From positions 78,845 to 142,844 of the forward strand of contig NZ_LODW01000049.1 of the NCBI RefSeq assembly GCF_002914525.1: a stretch of DNA of 64,000 nucleotides, read 5' to 3'. The notes below the pieces were generated by a model. That model searched no databases, was not told the DNA's origin, and was given only the letters and a program-made list of their open reading frames with translations. A program made the position numbers and the translations under genes. Source of the DNA: Rhizobium hidalgonense. Lineage in GTDB: Bacteria; Pseudomonadota; Alphaproteobacteria; Rhizobiales; Rhizobiaceae. Below, one piece after another: positions 45,524-53,485 of the stretch (position 1 is its first letter; the number at the start of each line of letters is the position of its first letter).

Positions 45524-47051
45524 CGAAACGCCCCTCCCCCAATTCTGCACCTGCATTGACCGCGCCCTTCAGCCGCGGCGGGAACTCGACAGTCGCGCCA
45601 TGACCGGCGTCTTCGGCGATCACGGCGCCCGAGCCATCCACCGCGATCTCGATGGTGATGATCGTGCCTTCCCCGGGCTGGCTGGCGATGGCGAAATGCC
45701 CGCCGTGCAGCGCCACCAGCCCCTTGACCAGGGAGAGACCAAGTCCTGTGCCTTCGAAGCGGCGGGTATAGTCGTTCTGGATCTGGACGAAGGGCTGGCC
45801 GAGCAAGGCCAGTTTGTCGGCCGCAATGCCGATGCCGGTGTCGCTGACCGTCAGCTTGAGGATGCCGTCGCGGGCCGCCGCATCGACCGAGACGACGCCG
45901 CCGGCCTCGGTGAACTTTATGGCATTGCCGACGAGATTGATGAGGATCTGCTGGATGGCGCGCTGGTCGGCGACGATCTCGCCGAGGCCGCGCTGGATCC
46001 GGCTCGTCAACGTCAGGCCCTTGGTCTTGGCCTGCAATGCCAGCATCGATTCGCAGGATTTGACCGAGCTCGCTATATCGAAGGCTTCAAGGATCAACTC
46101 GTAACGGCCGGCTTCGATCTTGCTCATGTCGAGCATGGTGTTGACGACAGACAAGAGATGCGCGCCGGATTCGCGCACGAGGCCGACATACTCGCGCTGG
46201 CGGTCGTTTTCGAACTTGCCGAAATATTCGCCGATCAGGATATCGGAAAAACCGAGAATGGCGTTCAGCGGCGTGCGCAGCTCGTGGCTGACGGCGGCGA
46301 GGAACCGCGACTTGGCGTCGTTTGCCGATTCGGCATCGGCGACGCGGTTCTGGGCTTCGGCCCGCAGCTGTTGCTCGACCGAAACATCGCGCAGCTGGGC
46401 AATGATGGCCGCAAGTTCGCCATCGGCGTCGCGCCGGGCTGTCATGTCCATTCTGAGATAGGCGAACTGGCGTTGATCGCGCGCAACCGAGGGGCGGTCG
46501 ATGCGCAGATCGACGCACTCGGCATCCTCGCCCCGGCGCAGGTTATCGAGCGCCTGCAGGAAAAGGATGCGGTCGGAAACATGCACCTGCTCGAGGAAAC
46601 CTCTGCCCTTGGGATCGCGCATCCAGGCGAGGAAATCGCGCCGGTCGCGGCCGCCGACGGTCGCCACACTGCCATGCGGGTCGAGGAAGAAGACGAGGCC
46701 GGGGGTGGCAGCAAGGAAGAAGTCCTCGGCCGACTGTGTGGCGATACCGGCGGACGAGCCCTGGCGGGCAAGCGCGATGCTGCCGACGGCGGAAAACAGA
46801 AAAGCGGCGCAGACCATGGCAACCCCTGCCGGCAAGGCGACGGCCGGACTGGTGACCGCCGAAAGACCGATAGGCGCGGCAATGAGAGCGGCCGACGAGA
46901 ACAGCACGAGGCGGCGCAGGATCGCGAGCTCGCGCTGGCGCACGGCTTCACCGCCGCCCGTCCGGGAGAGCCAGCTTGTCGCCGCCCGGTCTACGAGCGC
47001 CGTCACCCAGCCGCCAATGTTACTCAATACTCGCACGCAATACCCGCCCAA
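45495..47051 (-). CDS. divJ: Cell-cycle-type sensor histidine kinase, DivJ-like
   Basis: This 518-residue kinase has two membrane helices (about 47-67 and 71-95), a PAS-like region (about 105-225), an acceptor helix with His256 (FLAAVSHELRTPLNAILGFS) and an HATPase domain (LINLVGNAIKF, DTGIGI, FEGTGLGLSL). That H-box and the short membrane anchor match DivJ/PleC-type kinases. In S. meliloti, DivJ phosphorylates DivK and thereby affects CtrA and division. I recall divJ near sufE and feuPQ in that genome, which supports the name; another member of the DivJ/PleC family is the alternative. Confidence 0.75.
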   Translation of the reverse strand: MGGYCVRVLSNIGGWVTALVDRAATSWLSRTGGGEAVRQRELAILRRLVLFSSAALIAAPIGLSAVTSPAVALPAGVAMVCAAFLFSAVGSIALARQGSSAGIATQSAEDFFLAATPGLVFFLDPHGSVATVGGRDRRDFLAWMRDPKGRGFLEQVHVSDRILFLQALDNLRRGEDAECVDLRIDRPSVARDQRQFAYLRMDMTARRDADGELAAIIAQLRDVSVEQQLRAEAQNRVADAESANDAKSRFLAAVSHELRTPLNAILGFSDILIGEYFGKFENDRQREYVGLVRESGAHLLSVVNTMLDMSKIEAGRYELILEAFDIASSVKSCESMLALQAKTKGLTLTSRIQRGLGEIVADQRAIQQILINLVGNAIKFTEAGGVVSVDAAARDGILKLTVSDTGIGIAADKLALLGQPFVQIQNDYTRRFEGTGLGLSLVKGLVALHGGHFAIASQPGEGTIITIEIAVDGSGAVIAEDAGHGATVEFPPRLKGAVNAGAELGEGRFDGRAQAKIA

Positions 47052-47488
47052 AAAGGCTGTCTGTCGATCCGGACAATAGGCCCCGGCGGCTTAAAGAAAG
47101 GATAAGGCAAAAGCGCCGTTCACAGCCGGAAAGAGCAGAAAATCCCGTTTTGAAGCATCTGGAAGGCTCTTTGCCTTTTGTGGTTAATGGCAGGTAAGCG
47201 ACGGATTTTCCTCATATTTCAGCATTGCATTAACTCTTGTGGCAAGGCGAGCCGGCAAAAGCCCTGCAATTGCAAGCAGGTGCTGCCCTGATGCTTAACG
47301 GCGATCGCTCGCATTTGACTAAAATGTCCGTCAAATGCCGTTCGCTAAAATTTGAATTAAATTTGCCGCAAATGCACGTGAGTTTCGAAAAGCGGCGTTC
47401 GCAACTTGGCGGTAGGGTGAAAACACACCGGACAACCGGCCTGATTCGGCGACAAGAACCGGACGGGAAAACAGGATGGGCAACGACA
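47052..47488. other. Divergent intergenic region divJ-like / DUF5330
   Basis: About 440 bp, the promoters of two divergent genes. Scattered TTAA half sites are present (for example GGTTAATGGCAGGTAAG near 47180), but no clean TTAA-N7-TTAA CtrA box. A frame from 47237 runs into the DUF5330 gene but is not supported as coding. Confidence 0.4.
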
Positions 47489-47983
47489 ATGTGGTTTCTG
47501 ATCAAAGGATCCTTCTGGTTTGGCCTTGTGCTCGTGCTTCTTTCCGTCTTCAGCACGGAGGGCTCCGATAAGCTTGCCAGCGGCCCGCAATTGCAGCTTT
47601 CCGACGCCTTTACGGCGGCGAGCGGCGCCTATGACTATCTCACCGGCATGTGCTCGGAGAAGCCCGAAGTTTGCGCCAAGGGAGCCGAAACCGTTACCGC
47701 ACTCGGCTACCGGGCGCGTGAAGGCGCCCGCGTCGCCTACGAACTGCTCGACAGCCAGTTCAAGGACGAAGCGCCGGCGACCGCAAGGCACGCCGAAGCT
47801 GAGATGCCGGTGGCTCTCGGCACGCCTTCGCTGGCGGCACCCGCCATCCAGGAAAAGCTCCGCGAGGCCAAGGCCGCGCTGAACCAGCCGATGCCCTACC
47901 GCCCGCCGGTCGAGGACGACGCCTCCGCTGAAACGGTTGTCACCGGCGCGATCCCGCTGCCGACGCCGAAGCCGGCAATCTGA
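47489..47983 (+). CDS. DUF5330 family protein
   Basis: This 164-residue protein has an N-terminal membrane anchor (MWFLIKGSFWFGLVLVLLS), a conserved helical middle (LSDAFTAASGAYDYLTGMC, then PEVCAKGAETVTALGYRAREGAR) and a Pro-rich tail. Two cysteines could form a disulphide in the periplasm. The architecture matches DUF5330, known mainly from Rhizobiales, function unknown. I took the ATG at 47489; an AGGA lies about 12 bases upstream. The divergent neighbour is the DivJ-like kinase. Confidence 0.82.
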   Translation: MWFLIKGSFWFGLVLVLLSVFSTEGSDKLASGPQLQLSDAFTAASGAYDYLTGMCSEKPEVCAKGAETVTALGYRAREGARVAYELLDSQFKDEAPATARHAEAEMPVALGTPSLAAPAIQEKLREAKAALNQPMPYRPPVEDDASAETVVTGAIPLPTPKPAI

Positions 47984-48028
47984 CGAAATTTTCGCGGGCA
48001 CTCGTCCGCAGAGCATTCTTTTCTTTTC

Positions 48029-48190
48029 GCAATCCCGGACGCAAAACCGCTGCGCACTTTTGCTGGGAATTGCTGATTTGTTTTACGCAATCCCGGACGC
48101 AAAACCGCTGCGCACTTTTGCTGGGAATTGCTGATTTGTTTTACGCAATCCCGGACGCAAAACCGCTGCGCACTTTTGCTGGGAATTGCT
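48029..48190. repeat. Tandem repeat, 58-bp period, nearly three copies
   Basis: Copies begin at 48029, 48087 and 48145 and are identical over the compared length; the third is cut at 46 bp. Each begins GCAATCCCGGACGCAAAACC and ends TGCTGGGAATTGC, so each is a hairpin-prone unit with imperfectly complementary ends (GCAA-TCCC and GGGAATTGC). The units are joined by TGATTTGTTTTAC. Confidence 0.95.
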
Positions 48191-48271
48191 TGAACTTGCA
48201 TCGGTGGTCCGCATGACGTGGAAATGCCCCATGCCTGACGTGCCTGCCCTGTTTAATTCAGCATGTTGCTG

Positions 48272-48309
48272 CGCCGTGAGGATGCCCATCCCTCACGGCG
48301 TTTCTTTTT
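48272..48309 (+). terminator. Rho-independent terminator
   Basis: CGCCGTGAGG and CCTCACGGCG (perfect 10-bp arms, 48272-48281 and 48291-48300; 9-base loop ATGCCCATC) are followed by TTTCTTTTT. This is one of the strongest terminators in the window. It lies nearly 290 bp after the DUF5330 stop. Confidence 0.9.
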
Positions 48310-48313
48310 GTAA

Positions 48314-48376
48314 CGCAATTCCCGATCAAACCGCTTCGCGCCTGACCTGGGAAAACCGCATCACTTCTCATGGAAT
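48314..48376. repeat. Degenerate copy of the GCAATTCC...GGAATTGC repeat
   Basis: CGCAATTCCCGATCAAACCG at the left and TCTCATGGAATTGCT at the right match the two ends of the 58-bp unit at 48029, with a diverged middle. Located just upstream of sufE. Confidence 0.6.
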
Positions 48377-48442
48377 TGCTTTAGCTGTTCAAATCCGCCG
48401 GTCTTTCACCTATATGCACTGGTAAGATTGAAAGGCTTTCCC

Positions 48443-48865
48443 ATGGCATCCCTCGACCAGATCATCGACGACTTCGCCTTCTTGGACGATTGGGAAGACC
48501 GCTATCGCTATGTCATCGAACTCGGCAAGGCGCTGCCCGACCTGGCCGAGGAGAAGCGTACCTCCGAAAACAAGGTGATGGGCTGTGCCAGCCAGGTCTG
48601 GCTGGTGACGCATACGACAGGCGATCCCGACAACCCGGTCATGAGTTTCGAGGGTGATTCCGACGCCCATATCGTGCGCGGCCTCGTCGCCATCGTGCTG
48701 GCCACCTATTCCGGCAAGATGGCGTCGGAGATCGCCGGGCTCGATGCCTTCGAAATCTTCTCGAAGATCGGCCTGGTGGAGAACCTGTCGTCGCAGCGTT
48801 CGAACGGACTGCGATCGATGGTCAACCGGATCCGCGAAGAAGCAAAGCTCCGCGCCGCGGCCTGA
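48443..48865 (+). CDS. sufE: Cysteine desulfuration protein SufE
   Basis: This 140-residue protein has the SufE fold and the sulphur-accepting Cys48 in ENKVMGCASQVWL. SufE takes persulphide sulphur from the desulphurase SufS and delivers it to the SufBCD scaffold for Fe-S cluster assembly. The rest of the suf operon is not in this window. The start at 48443 (MASLDQII) is preferred over the frame five codons longer. Confidence 0.95.
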   Translation: MASLDQIIDDFAFLDDWEDRYRYVIELGKALPDLAEEKRTSENKVMGCASQVWLVTHTTGDPDNPVMSFEGDSDAHIVRGLVAIVLATYSGKMASEIAGLDAFEIFSKIGLVENLSSQRSNGLRSMVNRIREEAKLRAAA

Positions 48866-49023
48866 ACGCGCTTGCGATTAGGGCTTCGAGCGATGCCGTG
48901 CCGAGCGATTCGAAAAGCGATTTGTTAGCGAATTAGTATATTCACACTTGCTCATAGTATAGGAATACATTCTACGGCTGCTTGTAAAGCATAGAGCCGA
49001 GGCGCCACCGCAACCAGAGACAG

Positions 49024-49050
49024 AAAAGCCGGGCACAAGACCCGGCTTTT
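49024..49050. terminator. Bidirectional terminator between sufE and rosR
   Basis: AAAAGCCGGG and CCCGGCTTTT are perfect 10-bp arms around a 7-base loop. The A/T ends give a U-tract in both directions, so it can serve the convergent sufE and rosR transcripts. Confidence 0.85.
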
Positions 49051-49074
49051 GTCGTTGGTGGCTTTCGAAAAAGC

Positions 49075-49506
49075 TCAGCCGCGGCCGCGCTTGCGGCGCT
49101 GACCCAGGCCCATCTCTTTTGCCAGGCGCGAACGCGCTTCGGCATAGGCGGGCGCTACCATCGGGTAGTCGGTCGGCAGGTCCCACTTCTCGCGGTATTC
49201 TTCCGGCGAGAGGCTGTGATGCGTCATCAGGTGACGCTTGAGGGACTTGAAGTTGCCGCCGCATTCCAGACACGTGATCTGCTCGTCCTGTACGGACTTG
49301 CGGACAGAGACTGCAGGCTTCTGTTTTTCGACGATGGCCGCAGCAGGCTGCGGTACGGACGTGTTGCTCAGTGCCGAATGCACGTCGGAAATCAGATTTG
49401 CCAGGTCGCTGACCGGGACAACATGGTTGCTGACATAAGCCGCGACAATGTCGGCTGTCAGTTCCACAAGCAGCTCCGGCGCATTGCCGGTCGCCATTTC
49501 CGTCAT
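49075..49506 (-). CDS. rosR: MucR/Ros family zinc-finger transcriptional regulator RosR
   Basis: The 143-residue protein has a C-terminal prokaryotic zinc finger with Cys79, Cys82, His92 and His96 (C-x2-C-x9-H-x3-H), then basic residues and an R-R-K-R tail. This is the Ros/MucR/RosR family that controls exopolysaccharide synthesis, motility and symbiosis in rhizobia and represses its own gene. The length equals RosR of R. etli/R. leguminosarum as I know it. AGGAG precedes the start. The long upstream region with inverted repeats fits the known complex control. Confidence 0.94.
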   Translation of the reverse strand: MTEMATGNAPELLVELTADIVAAYVSNHVVPVSDLANLISDVHSALSNTSVPQPAAAIVEKQKPAVSVRKSVQDEQITCLECGGNFKSLKRHLMTHHSLSPEEYREKWDLPTDYPMVAPAYAEARSRLAKEMGLGQRRKRGRG

Positions 49507-49945
49507 ATTTTTTCTCCTGTTAGCATGCTCAAACGGCCTTTGACTGTTACGTCAAAGACCCGCCTCGTAGAAGCGAACAGCAAAAGCACCGGAAGCGACC
49601 TTCTGTTTCGAAAAACGCGAATCCACCCCTAGATTCCGAAGAGCGAGACCTGTCCTAATACTGCCTGGCTGCAAACCACTACGTCATGCTCCAGGCCATG
49701 GCCCCAGTTTAGACATGAAAAATCGAAACTGAGGGACTTGGAAGCAGTACGATTGTAATTCACAATCAGAACTCTACTTGCATTTTCAAATACCATCGTT
49801 TGGTCGAAAGGCCAATTATTATTTGTCGTTTTTCTTGAGAAAAAATGACAGATGAAGAATTAAGGCGCCTGCGGGCAAGCTTTACTCACAGCTTCCTGTG
49901 CATAAGTTTTGCATAAATCTGGTAAAGCAGCGAAACAGCACAGGC
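49507..49945. promoter_or_regulatory. rosR upstream region with inverted repeats
   Basis: About 440 bp without a gene, the AT-richest part of the window. CTTTGAC-TGTTAC-GTCAAAG (49538-49557) is an inverted repeat in the leader, and GATTGT-AATTC-ACAATC (49751-49767) is a second. In R. leguminosarum the rosR upstream region is known to be long and to carry several regulatory motifs including a RosR box. The left part belongs to rosR, the right to the end of the mnh operon. Confidence 0.65.
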
Positions 49946-50281
49946 TCAGCGCTTGCGCATATCGTCGCGGACCGAGACGGCACCAAGCGCATATCCGCAA
50001 AGGTGGGCGGCCCTGGCCAGCAGATGCGCGGAGACCGGCGCCGTCAGCAACAAGAAGACGAAGCCGGCAATGGCGCGGGCGAGAACCGCCAGTTCCTGCG
50101 AATAGAGGCCGGCGGCAAGAAGCAGCAGACCGGAACCGACCGTGCCCACCTTCGAGGCAGCGTGCATGCGCGTATAGAGATCGGGCAGCCTGACCAGGCC
50201 GATCGCCGCCGAAAGAGCGAAGAGCGCACCGGCGATCAGCAGCACAGCGACGATGGCAGCCAGGATATAATCGATCATCAT
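49946..50281 (-). CDS. mnhG: Na+/H+ antiporter subunit MnhG (MrpG/PhaG)
   Basis: This 111-residue protein has three membrane helices and the MrpG pattern [20 protein letters not shown]. It is the last gene of the seven-gene Mrp-type antiporter operon. The ATG at 50281 overlaps the mnhF stop as ATGA. A much longer open frame upstream is a shadow of mnhF. Mrp complexes exchange cytoplasmic Na+ or K+ for H+ and support alkali and salt tolerance. Confidence 0.94.
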   Translation of the reverse strand: MMIDYILAAIVAVLLIAGALFALSAAIGLVRLPDLYTRMHAASKVGTVGSGLLLLAAGLYSQELAVLARAIAGFVFLLLTAPVSAHLLARAAHLCGYALGAVSVRDDMRKR

Positions 50282-50622
50282 TTCTTCCCTCCCGCATGGC
50301 GCCTTTTTGCGCCGGCCTTTGCCGGAGGCGCCGGCGATTTGAAGTTGCCGCGCGACAGCACGAATCGGGCGAAGGCGACCGTCGCCAGGAAGCCGACGAG
50401 GCCGAGCGAGATGGCGATATCGATATAGAGCGAAAAGCCGGTTTTGACCGCGATGACGGCGATGAGACCGATTGATATGCCGGTCAGCATATCGAGGGCG
50501 AGGATGCGGTCCGGCAATGTCGGGCCGGCAACGACGCGCCAGACCGTCAGAATCAGCGCCAGGCCGAGGATGACGAGTGCGGCCGAGGATGCGGCCGCGA
50601 CGATGGCGGCAGGTGTGATCAC
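50278..50622 (-). CDS. mnhF: Na+/H+ antiporter subunit MnhF (MrpF/PhaF)
   Basis: The 114-residue protein has three helices and the MrpF pattern [18 protein letters not shown]. It has a basic C-terminal tail ([13 protein letters not shown]) that is longer than usual. It overlaps both neighbours by 4 bp. In Mrp complexes it is one of the small subunits next to MrpE and MrpG. Confidence 0.94.
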   Translation of the reverse strand: MITPAAIVAAASSAALVILGLALILTVWRVVAGPTLPDRILALDMLTGISIGLIAVIAVKTGFSLYIDIAISLGLVGFLATVAFARFVLSRGNFKSPAPPAKAGAKRRHAGGKK

Positions 50623-51092
50623 CGGAAAGCCTCCATGATCTTGCGTTCGAAACCATTGGCGATGTCACGCTTGCTTGCCTCGGGATCGGAACAATCGAGC
50701 GCGTGGACATAGAGCGTGCGGCGATCTGTGGCGACATCGACCGAAAGTGTGCCGGGTGTCAGGGTAATGAGGTTTGCGAGCAACGTGATCTCGAAATCAC
50801 TCGTCACCGTCAGCGGGAAGGCGAAGATGCCGGGCTTCAGCTTCATATCGGGCGAGAGGACGGTCAGCGTCACCCTCCAGGCTGACAGCGTCAATTCCTT
50901 CAGGAACAGCGCGGCGAGCGAGAGCACCAGGCCGGCGCGGCGCAGATATCCATTGCCGCCGAAGGGTTCGCGGATGATGAACAACGCCAGGGCGCCAAGC
51001 AGGAAGCCGAAGACGAGATTGTGCAGCGAGGCGCTGCCGGTAACAGTGACCCAGGCAATGGCAAGCAGCAGGTTGAAGAGAAAGGCGATCAC
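50619..51092 (-). CDS. mnhE: Na+/H+ antiporter subunit MnhE (MrpE/PhaE)
   Basis: The 157-residue protein starts with a GTG at 51092 that overlaps the mnhD stop as GTGA. Two N-terminal helices are followed by the conserved [16 protein letters not shown] and [11 protein letters not shown] of MrpE. The frame is open far upstream but that is a shadow of mnhD. It overlaps mnhF by 4 bp. Confidence 0.93.
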   Translation of the reverse strand: MIAFLFNLLLAIAWVTVTGSASLHNLVFGFLLGALALFIIREPFGGNGYLRRAGLVLSLAALFLKELTLSAWRVTLTVLSPDMKLKPGIFAFPLTVTSDFEITLLANLITLTPGTLSVDVATDRRTLYVHALDCSDPEASKRDIANGFERKIMEAFR

Positions 51093-52639
51093 CGCGCGCC
51101 TCCGGGGAAAACCGAATGAAGATAGGCCCGCGGATCGGCAAGACCGGCGGCGGCCGATTGCGACAGAGCCAGCAGCTGTTCCGGCAGGATGCCGAAGCCG
51201 ACGACCAGCGCCGTCAGCGCGGCAAGCGGCAGGCCGGTGCGCCAGACGGCTGGCGATGGCACGCCTGCTGCCGGCGCCGGGCGCCAATAGACGAGCAGAA
51301 AGAGGCGTCCGAAGGCGATCGTCGTCAGAAAACCGCCGCCGAGGATGACGGCCGCCAGCCACCAGGCGTCGAGATCGAGCGAGGCCTTGACGAGAATGAC
51401 TTTCGGCCAGAAGCCGGAAAAGGGCGGCAGGCCGCAGGCGGCCAGGAAGAGCACGAGCGAGAGCGCGGTGAAGCCGCCGCTTTGGCGATAGAGGCCGCCG
51501 AGCGCCGACAATAAGAAGCCGCCGCCGCGCCGGGCGATCTCGCCGGCTGTGAGATAGAGCGCCGTCATCAGCACCATCGAATGGAGCGCGTAGAAGACCG
51601 CGCCGCTGATGCCGCCGCCGGTGCCGCCAAGTGCGACACCGGCCAGCATATTGCCGATGCCCGCTATGACGACATAGCCGAACAGCCTGCGGATATCGTT
51701 TTCGGCAAGCGCGCCGAGTGCGCCAACGAGGATGGTCGCGGCGGCGGCAAGCGCGATCAGCGGGCTGAGTTCGGCGCGTTCGATCGGCAGCAGCATGACC
51801 AGCACCCGGATCAGCGCGTAAATGCCGACCTTGGTGAGCAGACCGGCAAACAGCGCCGAGACCACGATGCGCGGCGTATGATAGGCGGCGGGCAGCCAGA
51901 AATTCACCGGGAAGGCTGCCGCCTTCATGGCGAAGGCGAGCAGGAAGAGGCTTGCCAGCGTCATCAGCGGCGCCGTGGCGCGCAAATCCCTCGCCTTCGA
52001 CGCGATATCGGCCATGTTGAGGGTGCCGAAGACGGCATAGAGGATGCCGACGCCGATCAGGAACAGCGTCGTGGCGATGAGGTTCAGCACCGCATATTTC
52101 AGCGCGCCGTCGATCTGCTGACGTTCGGAGCCGAGGATGATCAGCCCGAAGGAGGAAATCAGCAGCACCTCGAACCAGACATAGAGATTGAAGACATCGC
52201 CGGTGAGAAAGGCGCCGCTGACGCCGGCCATCAGCAGCATGAGCAGCGGGAAGAACCCGTATCGCCGGCCGCTTTCGCCGATATCGGCGAGCGCATAGAT
52301 GCCGGCGGCGAGCGCCACAAGGGCTGATGTGAAAGCCATCAGCGCCCCGAAAAGGTCGACGGTGAAGGCGATGCCGAAGGGCGGCAGCCAGCGGCCCATG
52401 ACCATGGTGAGCGGCCCTTCGGCCACGACTTTGCCAAGCAGCGCCGCATCGATCAGCGCCAGAACCGCAAGGCCAGATATGGCCAGCCAGGCCTGCAGGC
52501 GGGGGTAAGCGCGCAGCATCAGCAGGACGGCGCCCAGGGTGATGCAATGGGCGACCGGCAGGATGGCAAGCCAATGGCCGATCGGCACCGGGGCGGTGAT
52601 CAGGGCGGCGGAGAGATCGACGGTGGTCGGGGCGGCCAT
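51089..52639 (-). CDS. mnhD: Na+/H+ antiporter subunit MnhD (MrpD/PhaD)
   Basis: This 516-residue, 14-helix protein of the NuoM/NuoN/MrpD ion-translocating family contains a helix with the conserved Lys (FAMKAAAFPVNFWLPAAYH) and a Glu helix further up (NLYVWFEVLLISSFGL). It is the second large core subunit of the antiporter and is related to complex I. It is separated from mnhC by 49 bp, the only real gap in the operon. Confidence 0.95.
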   Translation of the reverse strand: MAAPTTVDLSAALITAPVPIGHWLAILPVAHCITLGAVLLMLRAYPRLQAWLAISGLAVLALIDAALLGKVVAEGPLTMVMGRWLPPFGIAFTVDLFGALMAFTSALVALAAGIYALADIGESGRRYGFFPLLMLLMAGVSGAFLTGDVFNLYVWFEVLLISSFGLIILGSERQQIDGALKYAVLNLIATTLFLIGVGILYAVFGTLNMADIASKARDLRATAPLMTLASLFLLAFAMKAAAFPVNFWLPAAYHTPRIVVSALFAGLLTKVGIYALIRVLVMLLPIERAELSPLIALAAAATILVGALGALAENDIRRLFGYVVIAGIGNMLAGVALGGTGGGISGAVFYALHSMVLMTALYLTAGEIARRGGGFLLSALGGLYRQSGGFTALSLVLFLAACGLPPFSGFWPKVILVKASLDLDAWWLAAVILGGGFLTTIAFGRLFLLVYWRPAPAAGVPSPAVWRTGLPLAALTALVVGFGILPEQLLALSQSAAAGLADPRAYLHSVFPGGAR

Positions 52640-52688
52640 CAGCGGTGGCCTTTGGAAACGCTGGGGACGCGCAGCACCAACATCCGCA

Positions 52689-53069
52689 TCAATACCCCAA
52701 TGGCGGCAGCGGCCGGTCGTCGGGTTCGGCGGCGTGCATTTCGCTGGTGTCGTCGGTGCCGAGGTCCTGGTAGGCGCGGTAGGTCAGCACCAGCAGGAAG
52801 GCGAGGAAGGAGAAGGAGATGACGATCGCGGTCAGGATGAGGGCCTGCGGCAGCGGGTTCGCGGCGCCGGCGGGCAAGCTCTCCAGATTGGCGGGGATGA
52901 TCGGCGGCACCTCGCGCGTCAGCCGGCCTGATGTAAAGAGCAGCAGGTTGACCGAATTGCCGAGGATGGCGATGCCGAGCATGATGCGGATCGTGAATTT
53001 CGACAGCATCAGATAGATGGCGGCAGCGAAAAACAGGCCGACGAGGATAGCCAGAAGCGGCTCCATCAT
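52689..53069 (-). CDS. mnhC: Na+/H+ antiporter subunit MnhC (MrpC/PhaC)
   Basis: This 126-residue, three-helix protein is related to NuoK ([19 protein letters not shown], then [20 protein letters not shown]). ATGs at 53069 and 53066 are both possible; the first overlaps the mnhB stop. It has an acidic C-terminal tail ending in PLPPLGY. It probably lines the ion path with MrpA and MrpD. Confidence 0.94.
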   Translation of the reverse strand: MMEPLLAILVGLFFAAAIYLMLSKFTIRIMLGIAILGNSVNLLLFTSGRLTREVPPIIPANLESLPAGAANPLPQALILTAIVISFSFLAFLLVLTYRAYQDLGTDDTSEMHAAEPDDRPLPPLGY

Positions 53070-53485
53070 TCCACCTCCTTTTCTTCCAATGTCAGCGCGA
53101 TCGAGGTGATGGCGCCGAGCACGACGAGGTAGACGCCGACGTCGAAGAGCAAAACGCTCGACAGTGGCACTTCGAGACCGAAGAGTTTCGGGTAGACCCA
53201 GAGGCCGGTCATGAAGGGGACGGCAAGAAGGATGGAGAGAAGCCCCGCCAGCGTCGACAGCAGCAGGCCGAAGCCGGCGATCGACAGCGGATGGAAAAAC
53301 AGCGCGCGGCGAACGGCGGCGACGCCGCGGGCGATACCGTAGATCGCCAATCCGGAGGCGGCGATCAGCCCGCCGATGAAGCCGCCACCCGGCTCGTTAT
53401 GGCCGCGCAACAGCACGAAAACGGAAAAAAGCAGCATCAGCGCTGTGAGGAACGGGGCGACGGTGCGGAAGATCAGGGTGTTCAT
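53066..53485 (-). CDS. mnhB: Na+/H+ antiporter subunit MnhB (MrpB/PhaB)
   Basis: The 139-residue protein has four helices and the MrpB pattern [21 protein letters not shown]. It is separate from MnhA here, unlike group 2 Mrp systems in which the two are fused. Its ATG overlaps the mnhA stop as TGATG, and its end overlaps mnhC. Confidence 0.95.
   Translation of the reverse strand: MNTLIFRTVAPFLTALMLLFSVFVLLRGHNEPGGGFIGGLIAASGLAIYGIARGVAAVRRALFFHPLSIAGFGLLLSTLAGLLSILLAVPFMTGLWVYPKLFGLEVPLSSVLLFDVGVYLVVLGAITSIALTLEEKEVE

Larger units (their letters stand above)
47984..48442. other. Intergenic region with tandem repeats and a terminator
   Basis: About 460 bp between DUF5330 and sufE. It holds three copies of a 58-bp unit (48029-48190), a perfect terminator (48272-48309) and a degenerate repeat-like copy (48314-48376). 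The 80 bp between repeat and terminator (48191-48271) are unexplained and could be part of a small RNA. Confidence 0.7.

Noticed and set aside
47052..47488. CtrA binding site in front of the divJ-like gene
   Set aside because: Only TTAA half sites with wrong partner halves are seen; no TTAA-N7-TTAA.
47237..47488. Upstream extension of the DUF5330 gene
   Set aside because: The extension would put 84 non-hydrophobic residues before the membrane anchor; the ATG at 47489 starts exactly at the anchor.
48029..48190. CRISPR array
   Set aside because: The 58-bp units are identical along their whole length with no variable spacers, only three copies exist, and no cas genes are near.
51093..52574. 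Long N-terminal extension of mnhE
   Set aside because: Out-of-frame reading of mnhD; the GTG at 51092 overlapping the mnhD stop fits MrpE length.
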